A DNA stretch of 64,000 nucleotides from Achromobacter sp. B7 (GCF_003600685.1 NZ_CP032084.1:4836001-4900000); one strand, 5' to 3'; numbered from the stretch's first letter, positions 52,606 through 61,682 are shown. Notes: a model not told the origin generated them from the sequence alone. Made by a program: numbers and translations.

Positions 52606-53295
52606 ATGTCCCGCACCGAACGCCTTCTGGACCTGCTTCAGACCCTGCGCCGCCACCGCCTGCCGGTCAGCGGCCAACGCCTGGCCAGCGAAATGGGCAT
52701 CAGCCTGCGCACGCTGTATCGCGACATTGCCACGCTGCAATGCCAGGGCGCGGAAATTGAAGGCGAGCCCGGCGTGGGCTATGTGCTGCGGCCCGGCTTC
52801 ATGCTGCCGCCGCTGATGTTCAGCACCGAAGAAATCGAAGCACTGGTGCTGGGCACGCGCTGGGTGGCGGGCCGATCCGACGAACGGCTGGTCTTGGCGG
52901 CGCGCAACGCGCTGGCCAAGATCGGCGCCGTGCTGCCGCAGGAACTGCGTGACGAACTCGATGCCATTCCGCTCTTGGTCGGCCCCAGCGCCGCTACGGT
53001 GGTCGACCGGGTCGACGTGGCGCTGATCCGTCAGGCGATACGCGCCGAACACCGGCTGCACATCACCTATCGCGACGACAAGGGCCTGGATTCCGCGCGG
53101 GTGATCTGGCCATTCGCGCTGGGGTTTTTCGATAGCGTGCGCATCGTCATGGCCTGGTGCGAACTGCGCCAGGACTTCCGCCATTTCCGCACCGACCGCA
53201 TCGCCACGCTGACCCCGGGCGAACGCTATCCGCGTCGTCGCCACGTCCTGTTGAAAGAGTGGCGCGCAATTGCGCACGGGTCACAAGACTGCTGA
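52606..53295 (+). CDS. YafY-type HTH/WYL transcriptional regulator
   Basis: 229 residues. An N-terminal HTH_11 domain (RTERLLDLLQTLRRHRLPVSGQRLASEMGISLRTLYRDIATLQCQGAEI, residues ~3-52) is followed by a WYL-like sensor domain (IRAEHRLHITYRDDKGLDSARVIWPFALGFFDSVRIVMAWCELRQDFRHFRTDRI). The start at 52606 matches the family; earlier in-frame codons lack the RBS. A VOC-family gene follows 69 nt downstream and may be its target. Confidence 0.9.
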   Translation: MSRTERLLDLLQTLRRHRLPVSGQRLASEMGISLRTLYRDIATLQCQGAEIEGEPGVGYVLRPGFMLPPLMFSTEEIEALVLGTRWVAGRSDERLVLAARNALAKIGAVLPQELRDELDAIPLLVGPSAATVVDRVDVALIRQAIRAEHRLHITYRDDKGLDSARVIWPFALGFFDSVRIVMAWCELRQDFRHFRTDRIATLTPGERYPRRRHVLLKEWRAIAHGSQDC

Positions 53296-53364
53296 TGCAC
53301 ACTACTGCCAAAATCTGACAGTACCCCTGCCTACCATGAGCGCATCAACCCCAAGGAGCGCCTC

Positions 53365-53787
53365 ATGACCGACAGCAACTACGTCCTTTTCTACGTCGAA
53401 AAACCCCAGGCCAGCGCCGCGTTCTACAGCGCGCTGCTGCAACGCCAGCCCGTCGAAAATTCGCCCACCTTTGCCCTGTTCGTGCTGGACTCCGGCTTGA
53501 AGCTGGGCCTGTGGTCGCGCTACACCGTCGAGCCCGCCGCCGCCGGACGCGGCGGCGCGTCTGAACTGGCTTTTTGCGTGGCCGACGCCGACGCGCTTAA
53601 CCAGCGCCATCGTGAATGGAGCCTGCGCGGCCTGCCCATTCTGCAAGCGCCCACCGACATGGATTTTGGCCGCACCTTCGTGGCGCTGGACCCCGACGGC
53701 CACCGCCTGCGCGTGTTTTCACCCTTGGCGCAAACGGCGGCCCCGGCGGAAGCCGCGCAGGTGGCCGAGGCCCCCACCGGCGGCTGA
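53365..53787 (+). CDS. VOC/glyoxalase-like protein
   Basis: 140 residues. The VOC fold is suggested by the paired beta-alpha-beta pattern: YVLFYVEKPQASAAFYSALLQ, LFVLDSGLKLGLWS, ELAFCVADADALNQRH and FGRTFVALDPDGHRLRVFSP. Metal-ligand positions are not all obvious, so it may be a bleomycin-resistance-like binder rather than a glyoxalase. CAAGGAG lies upstream of the ATG. The last ~15 residues (APAEAAQVAEAPTGG) form a low-complexity tail. Confidence 0.82.
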   Translation: MTDSNYVLFYVEKPQASAAFYSALLQRQPVENSPTFALFVLDSGLKLGLWSRYTVEPAAAGRGGASELAFCVADADALNQRHREWSLRGLPILQAPTDMDFGRTFVALDPDGHRLRVFSPLAQTAAPAEAAQVAEAPTGG

Positions 53788-53820
53788 ACCCGCAAGGCCG
53801 GCTGCCGGGCCGGCCCGGGT

Positions 53821-55227
53821 TCAGCCGCGCTGCTCGCCAGCTTGAAGCGCGACCGATTCGGCGCGCTTCTTGAACAGCACCCCGTACAACACCGCCAGGA
53901 TCACCAGGAACGGCACGCCGAACACCAGCGTCATCTTGAAGACGTTGGTGTAGTAGGTGGTGACCAGGATGGCCAGCATCGCCACCGCGCCCAACAACGT
54001 CAGCACTGGAAAGCCGGGCATGCGGAACGACAGCGCGCCACCCCCTTCCCTTGCCCAGCGGCGGCGAAAGAAGTAGTGCGTGATGAAGATCATCATCCAG
54101 GTGAACAGCGCGCCGAACATCGAAATGGCCATCATCAAGGTAAAGGCCGTGTCGGGCACCATGACCTTGAGCACCACGGCAATGGCGATGCCGCTGGTGG
54201 ACAGCAGCAGCGCGTTCAGCGGCGTGCCGCTACGCGTAAGCCGGCCGAACAACGACGGCGCGTGACCGGCGCGCGACAGGCTGAACATCATGCGCGTGGT
54301 GATGTACAGCTGGCTGTTCATGGCCGATAACGCCGCCACCAGCACGATGAAGTTGATGACGCCCGCGGCGCCGGGGATGTCCAGCGCCAGCATCACCTTC
54401 ACAAACGGGCTGCCTGCCTTGCCGGCTTCGTTCCAGGGCACGATGGCCAGGATCAGCGCCAGCGTCAGCAGGTAGAACACCACCAGCCGCACGATAGTGG
54501 CGCGAAACGCCTTCTTCACGGCGCGCTCGGGGTCTTCGGCCTCGCCGGCCGCCACGGCGATCATTTCGACGCTCAGGTAGCTGAAGATCGAAATCACCAC
54601 CGCGACCCACATGCCCCACAGCCCGTTGGGAAAGAAGCCGCCGTGCGCCGTGTATTGCGCCACGCCGTACTGCGGGTTGCCCCACACCACGTACGCGCCC
54701 AGGATGATGAAGGCCACGATGGCCGTGATCTTGATGGTGGAAAACCAATATTCAATGGTGCCGAACGCCTTGACGCTCATGGCGTTGACCAGGATCAGCG
54801 CCCCGGAAAACACGCACACCCACAGCCACCCGGGCACATCGGGAAACCAGAAGTGCATGTATTCGGCCACCGCCGTGACCTCGGTGCCCACCGCCAGCAC
54901 GACGCAGGACCAGTACGCGTAGCGCACCAGGAAGCCGGCCAACGGGCCGATGTAGTGCTCGGCGTAGGCGCCGAACGACCCCGAGGTGGAATGCGCCACC
55001 GTCATTTCGGCCAGGCAACCCATCAGCAGCAACGTGATCAGCCCGCCGATGGCGTAGCTGATGATGACGCTGGGCCCGGCGAAACCAATGGCGAATTTAC
55101 TGCCCAGAAACAGGCCCGTGCCCACGGCCCCACCGATGGCGATCATGCTCATCTGGCCCGAGGTCAAGCGCCGCTTGAGGCCTTGTTCGCGTTCGGCGAT
55201 CTGGCCGAATCCTTGTGGTTTTTTCAT
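53821..55227 (-). CDS. APC-family amino-acid permease
   Basis: 468 residues with twelve membrane segments. The AAT-family opening GLKRRLTSGQMSMIAIGGAVGTGLFLGSK is present, along with the consensus loop YWFSTIKITAIVAFIILG and TRMMFSLSRAGHAPSLFGRLTRSGTPLNALLLS. It is a proton-coupled amino-acid importer. It lies 96 nt downstream of kynureninase on the same strand, so aromatic amino acids, tryptophan or kynurenine are plausible substrates; the sequence does not decide. Confidence 0.9.
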   Translation of the reverse strand: MKKPQGFGQIAEREQGLKRRLTSGQMSMIAIGGAVGTGLFLGSKFAIGFAGPSVIISYAIGGLITLLLMGCLAEMTVAHSTSGSFGAYAEHYIGPLAGFLVRYAYWSCVVLAVGTEVTAVAEYMHFWFPDVPGWLWVCVFSGALILVNAMSVKAFGTIEYWFSTIKITAIVAFIILGAYVVWGNPQYGVAQYTAHGGFFPNGLWGMWVAVVISIFSYLSVEMIAVAAGEAEDPERAVKKAFRATIVRLVVFYLLTLALILAIVPWNEAGKAGSPFVKVMLALDIPGAAGVINFIVLVAALSAMNSQLYITTRMMFSLSRAGHAPSLFGRLTRSGTPLNALLLSTSGIAIAVVLKVMVPDTAFTLMMAISMFGALFTWMMIFITHYFFRRRWAREGGGALSFRMPGFPVLTLLGAVAMLAILVTTYYTNVFKMTLVFGVPFLVILAVLYGVLFKKRAESVALQAGEQRG

Positions 55228-55272
55228 TGTCTCCTGCCTTGTTGTCTTGTCCGTTGCCGCCTTGCTTTATCG

Positions 55273-55299
55273 GCGGGGCCGGCGTTGGGCCGGCCCCGC
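55273..55299 (-). terminator. GC-rich hairpin between kynU and the permease gene
   Basis: A 10-bp inverted repeat (GCGGGGCCGG / CCGGCCCCGC, 7-nt loop) in the 96-nt gap. No T tract follows on the minus strand, so it probably modulates downstream expression or mRNA stability rather than ending transcription. Confidence 0.4.
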
Positions 55300-55323
55300 A
55301 AGGTCGGGCACGCTCTATGGCGT

Positions 55324-56574
55324 TCAGGTCACGGTCGAACGTTGCTGGTATTCCGGCTTGTCCCAGGCGCGGGTGTCGAGCACGTCTTTCAGGATGTCCA
55401 CCGCGTCCCACACGTCGGCATAGCCGAAGTACAGCGGCGTCAGGCCGAAACGCAGGACCTCGGGTTCGCGGTAATCGCCGATCAGGCCGCGCGCGATCAG
55501 CGCCTGCATGACTTCGTAGCCATTGGGATGCAGGAAGCTGACGTGGCTGCCGCGCAGCGCGTGATCGCGCGGGGTGACGAGCTTGAGCGGATGGGCGGCG
55601 CAGCGTTCTTCGACCAGCTTGATGAACAGGTCGCCCAATGCCAGCGACTTTTCGCGCACCTGCGCCATGTCGGCCGCCTTGGCCACGTCCAGGCCGCATT
55701 CCACCAGGGACAGCGACACGATGGGCTGCGTGCCGCACAGGTAGCGGCGGATGCCGCCGGCCGGTTCGTAGGCCACGGCCATGTCGAACGGGCGCGTGTG
55801 GCCCCACCAGCCGGACAGCGGCTGCCAGAAGTCCTGGGTGTGGCGCGGCGCCACCCAGATGAAGGCCGGAGAACCCGGGCCGCCGTTCAGGTACTTATAG
55901 GTGCAGCCAACGGCAAAGTCGGCATTGGCGCCGTTCAGGTCCACCGGCACCGCGCCCGCGGCATGGGCCAGGTCCCAGATGGTCAGCGCGCCGCGCTGGT
56001 GCGCCAGCGCGGTCACGCTGGCCATGTCGTGCATCTGGCCGCTGCGGTAGTTCACGTGCGACAGCAGCATCACGGCAACCGAGTCGTCCAGCGCCTTGTC
56101 CAGCGGCAGGTCGGCGTCGATCAGGCGCATTTCATAGCCCTGCTCAAGCAGGTCGATCATGCCCTGGATCATGTACAGGTCGGTGGGGAAATTGTCGCGC
56201 TCGGACAGGATGACGCGGCGCGACGGCTGCTTTTGCTGCTGGATGCGCAGCGCGGCGGCCAGCGCCTTGAAGATGTTCAGCGAGGTGGTGTCGGTAACGA
56301 CCAGTTCGCCTTCGCGCGCGCCCAGCAGGCTGCCCAGCTTGTCGCCCAGGCGCACGGGCAGTTCAAACCAGCCGGCGGTGTTCCAGCTGCGGATCAGGTC
56401 TTTGCCCCATTCCTGGGTGATGACGCCGGCGGCGCGGGCGGCAGCGCCCTTGGGCATGACGCCCAGCGAGTTGCCGTCCATATAGAGCACACCGGGCGGC
56501 AGCTCGAAGCGGTCTTTCAGGGGGGCCAGGGGGTCTTTCCGGTCTGCGGCGACGCAGTCTTCGCGAGTCGTCAT
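55324..56574 (-). CDS. kynU: Kynureninase
   Basis: 416 residues, the normal length. Pyridoxal-phosphate enzyme cleaving kynurenine to anthranilate and alanine in tryptophan catabolism. Hallmarks: [42 protein letters not shown] and the PLP lysine K227 in [20 protein letters not shown] precedes the ATG. Kynurenine formamidase and tryptophan dioxygenase genes are not in the window. A divergent Lrp-type regulator begins 139 bp away, as is common for kyn genes. Confidence 0.95.
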   Translation of the reverse strand: MTTREDCVAADRKDPLAPLKDRFELPPGVLYMDGNSLGVMPKGAAARAAGVITQEWGKDLIRSWNTAGWFELPVRLGDKLGSLLGAREGELVVTDTTSLNIFKALAAALRIQQQKQPSRRVILSERDNFPTDLYMIQGMIDLLEQGYEMRLIDADLPLDKALDDSVAVMLLSHVNYRSGQMHDMASVTALAHQRGALTIWDLAHAAGAVPVDLNGANADFAVGCTYKYLNGGPGSPAFIWVAPRHTQDFWQPLSGWWGHTRPFDMAVAYEPAGGIRRYLCGTQPIVSLSLVECGLDVAKAADMAQVREKSLALGDLFIKLVEERCAAHPLKLVTPRDHALRGSHVSFLHPNGYEVMQALIARGLIGDYREPEVLRFGLTPLYFGYADVWDAVDILKDVLDTRAWDKPEYQQRSTVT

Positions 56575-56632
56575 GCGATGCTCCTTCGGGCAATATGCTG
56601 GGAACAGGATAGCAGCGCGGTGGTGCCGAAAA

Positions 56633-56710
56633 ATTGCAAACCCGGGCGTGGCTTACCCTAGAATTCCGCATTAAATTGCACGCATAGCCCGTTTTTAGAA
56701 TTGGATTGCA
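56633..56710. promoter_or_regulatory. Three phased ATTGCA motifs between kynU and the Lrp regulator
   Basis: ATTGCA occurs at 56633-56638, 56675-56680 and 56705-56710, spaced 42 and 30 bp, about four and three helical turns. The same-face spacing suits an oligomeric Lrp-family protein controlling both divergent genes. The motif is short and the assignment tentative. Confidence 0.35.
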
Positions 56711-56712
56711 CC

Positions 56713-57186
56713 ATGCACCTAGACGCGATTGACCAGCGCATCCTGTACCGTTTGCAAGAGAACGGCCAGCTCAGCAACCAGGACCTGGCCGAGCAGGTGG
56801 CGCTGTCGCCGTCGGCCTGCCTGCGCCGCGTGCGCGCGCTAGAAGAAGGCGGTTTCATCCGCAACTACCGCGCGGTGCTGGATGCCGACAAGCTGGGGTT
56901 CGAGCTTGAAGCCATTGTCCATGTGTCGCTGGACCAGTCGCGCCCCGGGTGGCACGAGGCCTTTCTGGCCGGCATCGCGGCGCATGACGAGATCACGGAA
57001 GCCAGCATCGTGACAGGCGCGTCCAACTACATCTTGTTGGTGCGCACGCGCAATCTGGCGGCGTTTTCGCAGTTTGTGGAAGACAAGCTGAGCAAGATCG
57101 CGGGGGTGCGCGACCTGTGTTCGCATATCGTCATGCGCAAGGTCAAAGACCGGGGCGGCATGCTGCCGCTGGCGGCGTGGCGCTAG
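56713..57186 (+). CDS. Lrp/AsnC-family transcriptional regulator
   Basis: 157 residues. HTH at residues ~3-60 (LDAIDQRILYRLQENGQLSNQDLAEQVALSPSACLRRVRALEEGGFI) and a RAM ligand domain after it (VHVSLDQSRPGWHEAFL, ASIVTGASNYILLVRTRNLAAF). It is divergent from kynureninase and likely controls it, as KynR-type Lrp regulators do for kynurenine in other bacteria. The ATG at 56713 is preferred over a TTG four codons earlier. It overlaps the convergent haemolysin III gene by 4 bp. Confidence 0.9.
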   Translation: MHLDAIDQRILYRLQENGQLSNQDLAEQVALSPSACLRRVRALEEGGFIRNYRAVLDADKLGFELEAIVHVSLDQSRPGWHEAFLAGIAAHDEITEASIVTGASNYILLVRTRNLAAFSQFVEDKLSKIAGVRDLCSHIVMRKVKDRGGMLPLAAWR

Positions 57187-57812
57187 GCCGCACCAAACTT
57201 CAGAAAGCCGAATACCGTAACGAAATGGCAGGCCGAGCCGCCCATGACGAACAAGTGCCAGATGCCGTGGGCATGGCGCCAGCGCTTGTCATTGACGTAG
57301 AACAGCGTACCGACGGTGTAAGCAGCCGCCCCCGCGAGCAGCCAGGCGAGGCCCGCTGACGACAAGGCGCCCGCGATGGGCGCGGCAAACATCACGCCCA
57401 GCCAGCCCATGGCCAGGTATAGCGGCAAGGCCGGCGCCGCCGCGCGCGCCCACCATAGCTCGCGGCTGATGCCCACGGCGGCCAGCAGCCAGATCGCCAC
57501 GCCCATGGCCGCGCCCCAGGCATGCTGCACCGGCCCGAACGCCAGCGGCGTGTAAGTGCCGGCAATCAACAGATAGATGGCGCAATGATCGGCCTTGGCC
57601 CAGCGCGCCTTGTAGCGGCCGCGCGTGCAGTGATACAGCACCGACGACGCATAGACCGCGATCATCGACGCCGCGAATACCGCGCTGCTGATGACCTGCC
57701 GCGCGTCCACCTTCAATTCGGTGGCGCGCGAAATCAGCGCGCCGGATGCCGCCACCGCCAGCGCCAGGCCCGCCAGATGCGTGGCGCCATTGAATCGTTC
57801 GCCTTTGTACAT
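57183..57812 (-). CDS. Haemolysin III/YqfA family membrane protein
   Basis: 209 residues with seven predicted membrane helices, the PAQR-like fold. Diagnostic segments are YASSVLYHCTRG near residues 54-65 (the SxxxH site), the KADHCAIYLLIAGTYTP region, and HAHGIWHLFVMGGSACHFVTVFGFL at the end, with the conserved S/D/H zinc residues. Family members are called haemolysin III or YqfA; their biochemical role is unclear. AGAGGA precedes the ATG at 57812. Confidence 0.9.
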   Translation of the reverse strand: MYKGERFNGATHLAGLALAVAASGALISRATELKVDARQVISSAVFAASMIAVYASSVLYHCTRGRYKARWAKADHCAIYLLIAGTYTPLAFGPVQHAWGAAMGVAIWLLAAVGISRELWWARAAAPALPLYLAMGWLGVMFAAPIAGALSSAGLAWLLAGAAAYTVGTLFYVNDKRWRHAHGIWHLFVMGGSACHFVTVFGFLKFGAA

Positions 57813-57902
57813 GGGTGTCCTCTCGCAACGCCGAAGCCGCATCGGCGCCCCGCCATGATCGGCCCGCGATGTGACAGATTGACGTCACCGGGGTCGGGCA
57901 GG

Positions 57903-57944
57903 GGACAGCAAGCAGCAGGCCACGGACAGCGAACAGCGGACAGC
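57903..57944. repeat. Heptanucleotide repeat (6 units) upstream of the haemolysin III gene
   Basis: Six contiguous 7-bp units of the GGACAGC family. Read on the minus strand they are GCTGTCC/GCTGTTC/GCTGCTT, the same family as the CTGCTGT array at 40690-40773. It lies in the 173-bp gap 57813-57985, which has no other recognisable feature. Confidence 0.65.
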
Positions 57945-57985
57945 GGCCGGGCCGGCCACGCCGGCCCGCGCCATGCGGGCAACCA

Positions 57986-59062
57986 TCAAGCGACGAAGTC
58001 CACGGCGGCGGGAAACCCTTCAACGGCACGCGCCGCCAGGATGGCGCGCTGCACGGCGATGGCCATGGCCTCGGCAGCCATGACGCCCAGCAGCATCACG
58101 TTGCCGTGCTTGCCGGACGTGCCGGTGCCCAGTGCGAAGATCGTGTCGCCATCCAGCATGGTGTGGATCGGGTTGATGCTGCGGGCCAGGCCGTCGTGCG
58201 CCATGCCCGCGATTTTCTGCGCCTGCGCCTTGGTCAGCGTGGCGTCGGTGGCCACCACGCCGATGGTGGTGGCCGTGCCGGGGCGCATGGATCGCGGCAA
58301 TTCGCCGGCCAGGATGGCCGCCCGCGTATCCAGCAGCTGTTTGCCGTCGGCCGTGCGCGCACCCGCCAGGATGCGGCCGGTGGCCGGGTCCAGCACGTCG
58401 CCCACCGCATTGACCGCCACGATGGCGCCCACGGTCACGCCCGCTACTGTCAGCGACGCGCTGCCCAGCCCGCCCTTCATGGCGCGCTGCGGCCCGTACA
58501 ACTTGCCGACGGTGGCGCCCGCGCCCGCGCCGACATTGCCTTCTTCGGTCGCCTCGGTGGACGCCGATTTGCACGCCTGGTAGCCCGCCGCCGCATCCGG
58601 CCGTATCGAGGCGTCGCCCACGCCCAGGTCAAACAGAATGGCCGACGGCACAATCGGCACATGGGCCACGCCCACGTCGAAGCCGATCTTCTTTTCTTCC
58701 AGATAGCGCATCACGCCGGAGGCCGCATCCAGGCCGAAGGCGCTGCCGCCGGACAGCACGATGGCATGTACTTTTTCCACCATGTTGACGGGATTGAGCA
58801 GGTCGGTTTCGCGAGTACCCGGCGCGGCGCCCCGCACATCGACTCCGCCCGTGGCGCCCGCCTCGGCAATGATGACCGTGCAGCCGGTGGGGCGGCGCGT
58901 GTCGGTGTAGTGACCCACGCGCAGGCCCGTGACGTCGGTGATGCTGCCCGACCCGGGCATCCGCGCCGAAGTCTTCGCGCCCTGCGCCTGCACGCCCCCG
59001 GCAAATGCCGCCGCGCCCGCGGCCGCCGCCATGAATGCCCGCCTGTTCCATCGCTGTTGCAC
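57986..59062 (-). CDS. P1-family peptidase (DmpA/NylC-like, peptidase S58/T) with Tat signal
   Basis: 358 residues. A twin-arginine signal (RRAFMAAAAGAAAFAGG) is followed by SITDVTGLRVGHYTDTRRPTGCTVII, the P1 opening, then ETDLLNPVNMVEKVHAIVLSGGSAFGLDAASGVM and EEGNVGAGAGATVGKLYG. Near residue 300 the sequence LDGDTIFALGTG carries the self-processing nucleophile position, a Thr (D-T) as in NylC rather than the Ser of DmpA. Members cleave N-terminal beta-amino or other amide bonds; the physiological substrate is unknown. Confidence 0.88.
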   Translation of the reverse strand: MQQRWNRRAFMAAAAGAAAFAGGVQAQGAKTSARMPGSGSITDVTGLRVGHYTDTRRPTGCTVIIAEAGATGGVDVRGAAPGTRETDLLNPVNMVEKVHAIVLSGGSAFGLDAASGVMRYLEEKKIGFDVGVAHVPIVPSAILFDLGVGDASIRPDAAAGYQACKSASTEATEEGNVGAGAGATVGKLYGPQRAMKGGLGSASLTVAGVTVGAIVAVNAVGDVLDPATGRILAGARTADGKQLLDTRAAILAGELPRSMRPGTATTIGVVATDATLTKAQAQKIAGMAHDGLARSINPIHTMLDGDTIFALGTGTSGKHGNVMLLGVMAAEAMAIAVQRAILAARAVEGFPAAVDFVA

Positions 59063-59265
59063 GCCGATCTCCGTTCAGATACCGATAGCTGGAAAAATGC
59101 CGACCGCTGACGGGCGATCGGACACCTGTTAATGACTCGTGGCTATATTTTTACTATTCCTTATGCTTTGTGGAAAAATAGACGCGTTGCTAGAGTGCGG
59201 CTACGACGGAGGGCATACAACTTGCGGTGCCCTCCCCAATGACACCGATCTTCCGGAGCATTGCC

Positions 59266-60048
59266 ATGAAACTCTTCCGCTCACTGTTCATCGCCGGCCT
59301 TATCCAGGCCGCCGCCTTGGCCCCCGCCCACGCCCAATCCGGCCTGGACCAGATCAAGTCCGCGGGCACCTTCAAGATTGGCACCGAAGGCACCTACGCC
59401 CCGTTCACCTTCCACGATGCATCGGGGCAGCTTACCGGTTTTGACGTGGACATTGGGCGCGCCATCGCCGAACGCCTGGGCGTGAAGGCGCAGTTTGTGG
59501 AAGGCAAATGGGACGGCCTGATCGCGGGCCTGGACGCCAAGCGCTATGACGCGGTGATCAACCAGGTGGGCATCACCGATGCGCGCAAAGCAAAATACGA
59601 CTTTTCCGATCCGTACATCTCGTCGGCCGCCGTGCTGATCGTGCGCGACGACAACACCACCATCAAGTCGTTCGACGACCTGAAGGGCAAGAAGTCCGCC
59701 AACACGCTGACCAGCAATTTCGGCAAACTGGCGCAAAGCCATGGCGCGCAAGTGGTGGCGGTGCAAGGCTTTAACGAAGCCATCGACCTGTTGACCTCGG
59801 GCCGCGTGGAAGCCACCGTTAACGACAACCTGTCGTTCCTGGACTTCAAGAAGCAAAAGCCGAACGCCAAGGTCAAGATCGCGGCCACCGACAAGACCGC
59901 CGAATTCAGCAATTCAGGCGTGCTGATCCGCAAGGGCAACCCCGAGCTGCAAGCCGCCATCAACAAGGCGCTGGCGGACATCAAGGCCGACGGCACCTAC
60001 AAGACCATTTCGGTCAAATACTTCGGCACGGACCTGTCGGCGCAGTAA
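59266..60048 (+). CDS. tcyJ: Cystine-type amino-acid ABC transporter, substrate-binding protein
   Basis: 260 residues. Signal peptide (KLFRSLFIAGLIQAAALAPAHA) then GLDQIKSAGTFKIGTEGTYAPFTFHD, GFDVDIGRAIAERLGVKAQF, DAVINQVGITDARKAKYDFSDPYI, which fits the SBP_bac_3 family and particularly FliY/TcyJ-like cystine binders. GGAG lies 8 nt before the ATG at 59266. First gene of a three-gene transporter operon. The cystine assignment rests on overall resemblance and is less secure than the family. Confidence 0.82.
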   Translation: MKLFRSLFIAGLIQAAALAPAHAQSGLDQIKSAGTFKIGTEGTYAPFTFHDASGQLTGFDVDIGRAIAERLGVKAQFVEGKWDGLIAGLDAKRYDAVINQVGITDARKAKYDFSDPYISSAAVLIVRDDNTTIKSFDDLKGKKSANTLTSNFGKLAQSHGAQVVAVQGFNEAIDLLTSGRVEATVNDNLSFLDFKKQKPNAKVKIAATDKTAEFSNSGVLIRKGNPELQAAINKALADIKADGTYKTISVKYFGTDLSAQ

Positions 60049-60063
60049 GCCGCGCGCACGCTC

Positions 60064-60813
60064 ATGACGCTACCTACCTGGCTACAGGCGGTGATGCCGG
60101 ATTGGCTGCTGGCGCAGATCGGATCCTGGACCGTGCCCGCCTGGGTGCAGCTGATGGCCGATTCGTTCTGGCCGTTGCTGCATGCCGGGCTGGTGTTCAC
60201 CGTTCCGCTGACCTTGATGTCGTTCGCGCTGGGCCTGGCGCTGGCCTTCGTGGTGGCGTTGATCCGCCTGTTCGGGCCCGCGCCGCTGGTGGCGCTGGTG
60301 CGCTTTTATGTCTGGCTGATCCGGGGCACGCCGCTGTTGGTGCAGTTGTTCGTCATCTTCTACGGCCTGCCCAGCGTGGGCATCGTGCTGGACCCCTTGC
60401 CCGCCGCGCTGATCGGCTTCACGCTGAACGTGGGCGCGTACAACTCCGAAGTGATACGCGGCGCCATTGAATCCATCACCAAGGGCCAATGGGAAGCCGC
60501 GTATTCGCTAAGCATGACGCGCGGCCAGGCGCTGCGCCGCACGATCCTGCCACAGGCCGCGCGCGTGGCGGTGCCGCCGCTGTCGAACTCGTTCATTGCG
60601 CTGGTCAAGGACACGTCGCTGGCGGCGGTGCTGACCGTGCCCGAGATTTTTCAGGCAGCGCAGCGCATCGCGGCGGTCACCTATGAACCGTTGATCCTGT
60701 ACACCGAAGCCGCGCTGATCTACCTGGTGTTCAGTTCCGTGTTGTCTGCCGCGCAGGTTCGGCTGGAGCGGCGCTTCGGCCAGCATGCGGTGTTTTCCGA
60801 GAAGACGCGATGA
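60064..60813 (+). CDS. tcyL: Cystine-type amino-acid ABC transporter, permease
   Basis: 249 residues. HisM/GlnP-type permease with five membrane helices after an amphipathic N-terminus. The EAA coupling region is EAAYSLSMTRGQALRRTILPQAARVAVPPLSNSF, near residues 143-176, and FYVWLIRGTPLLVQLFVIFYG is typical of the YecS/TcyL group. Starts 15 nt after the binding-protein gene; its stop overlaps the ATPase start (ATGA at 60810-60813). Confidence 0.88.
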   Translation: MTLPTWLQAVMPDWLLAQIGSWTVPAWVQLMADSFWPLLHAGLVFTVPLTLMSFALGLALAFVVALIRLFGPAPLVALVRFYVWLIRGTPLLVQLFVIFYGLPSVGIVLDPLPAALIGFTLNVGAYNSEVIRGAIESITKGQWEAAYSLSMTRGQALRRTILPQAARVAVPPLSNSFIALVKDTSLAAVLTVPEIFQAAQRIAAVTYEPLILYTEAALIYLVFSSVLSAAQVRLERRFGQHAVFSEKTR

Positions 60814-61565
60814 TACGGCTGCAAAAGATCGAAAAAGCATTTGGCGGCAATCCGGTGCTCAAAGCGGTGGACGTGTCCATCGCCGAAGGCAGCGTGACCG
60901 CGCTGATCGGCCCGTCCGGCAGCGGCAAGAGCACGCTGCTGCGCTGCGTGAATCTGCTGGAAGTGCCGGACCGGGGCACGCTCACCCTGGGGCCGGAAAC
61001 GGTGCAGTTCGAGCCGGGCGTGAAGCTGGCGCGCGACCAGGTGCAACGCGTGCGCAAGCAGACCGGCATGGTGTTCCAGAACTTTCAGCTGTTTCCGCAC
61101 CAGACGGTGATCGGCAATGTGATGGAAGGTCTGCTGACAGTACAGAAGTGGCCGCTGGACAAGGCCCGCGCCCGCGCCGAAGAATTGCTGAAAAAAGTGG
61201 GCATGGCCGAAAAGGCCGACGCGTGGCCGGCCAATTTATCGGGTGGGCAACAGCAGCGCGTGGCGATTGCACGCGCCCTGGCGCCCGCGCCGCGCGTGTT
61301 GCTGTGCGACGAGCCCACATCCGCGCTGGACCCGGGCCTGGCGGCCGAAGTCGTGGACGTGTTGCGGCAGCTGGCTGCCGAGGGCATGACGATGTTGATG
61401 GCCACGCACGACCTGCGCCTGGCGGCCAGCGTATCGCGCGAGGTGGTGTTTCTGCTGGATGGCGTGGTGGTTGAAGCAGGCGAATCCCGCACGATCTTCT
61501 CGCGCCCCGAAGACCCGCGCACCGCCACGTTCATTTCCACGCTGACACAGGACGCCGGCGCGTAG
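60810..61565 (+). CDS. tcyN: Cystine-type amino-acid ABC transporter, ATPase
   Basis: 251 residues. Walker A GPSGSGKST (~33-41), signature LSGGQQQRVAIARAL, Walker B VLLCDEPTSALDP, and switch histidine in MLMATHDLR. It resembles GlnQ/YecC ATPases of polar amino-acid importers. Third gene of the operon. A 14-bp minisatellite begins 4 nt after its stop codon. Confidence 0.9.
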   Translation: MIRLQKIEKAFGGNPVLKAVDVSIAEGSVTALIGPSGSGKSTLLRCVNLLEVPDRGTLTLGPETVQFEPGVKLARDQVQRVRKQTGMVFQNFQLFPHQTVIGNVMEGLLTVQKWPLDKARARAEELLKKVGMAEKADAWPANLSGGQQQRVAIARALAPAPRVLLCDEPTSALDPGLAAEVVDVLRQLAAEGMTMLMATHDLRLAASVSREVVFLLDGVVVEAGESRTIFSRPEDPRTATFISTLTQDAGA

Positions 61566-61569
61566 AAGG

Positions 61570-61682
61570 CGGCGCGCGGCTAGCGGCGCGCGGCTAGCGA
61601 TGCGCGGCCAGCGGCGCGCGGCTAGCGATGCGCGGCCAGCGGCGCGCGGCTAGCGGCGGACGGCTAGCAGGTGCACGGCTGG
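61570..61682. repeat. 14-bp minisatellite after the amino-acid ATPase gene (about 8 units)
   Basis: Contiguous units of CGGCGCGCGGCTAG and CGATGCGCGGCCAG alternate over 61570-61667, followed by one 15-bp divergent unit to 61682. It lies between convergent genes. The 14-bp period does not keep a frame and no gene is supported in 61566-61756. Confidence 0.85.

Noticed and set aside
4235..61682. CRISPR array
   Set aside because: All tandem arrays are contiguous with no spacers and short units; no cas genes are present.
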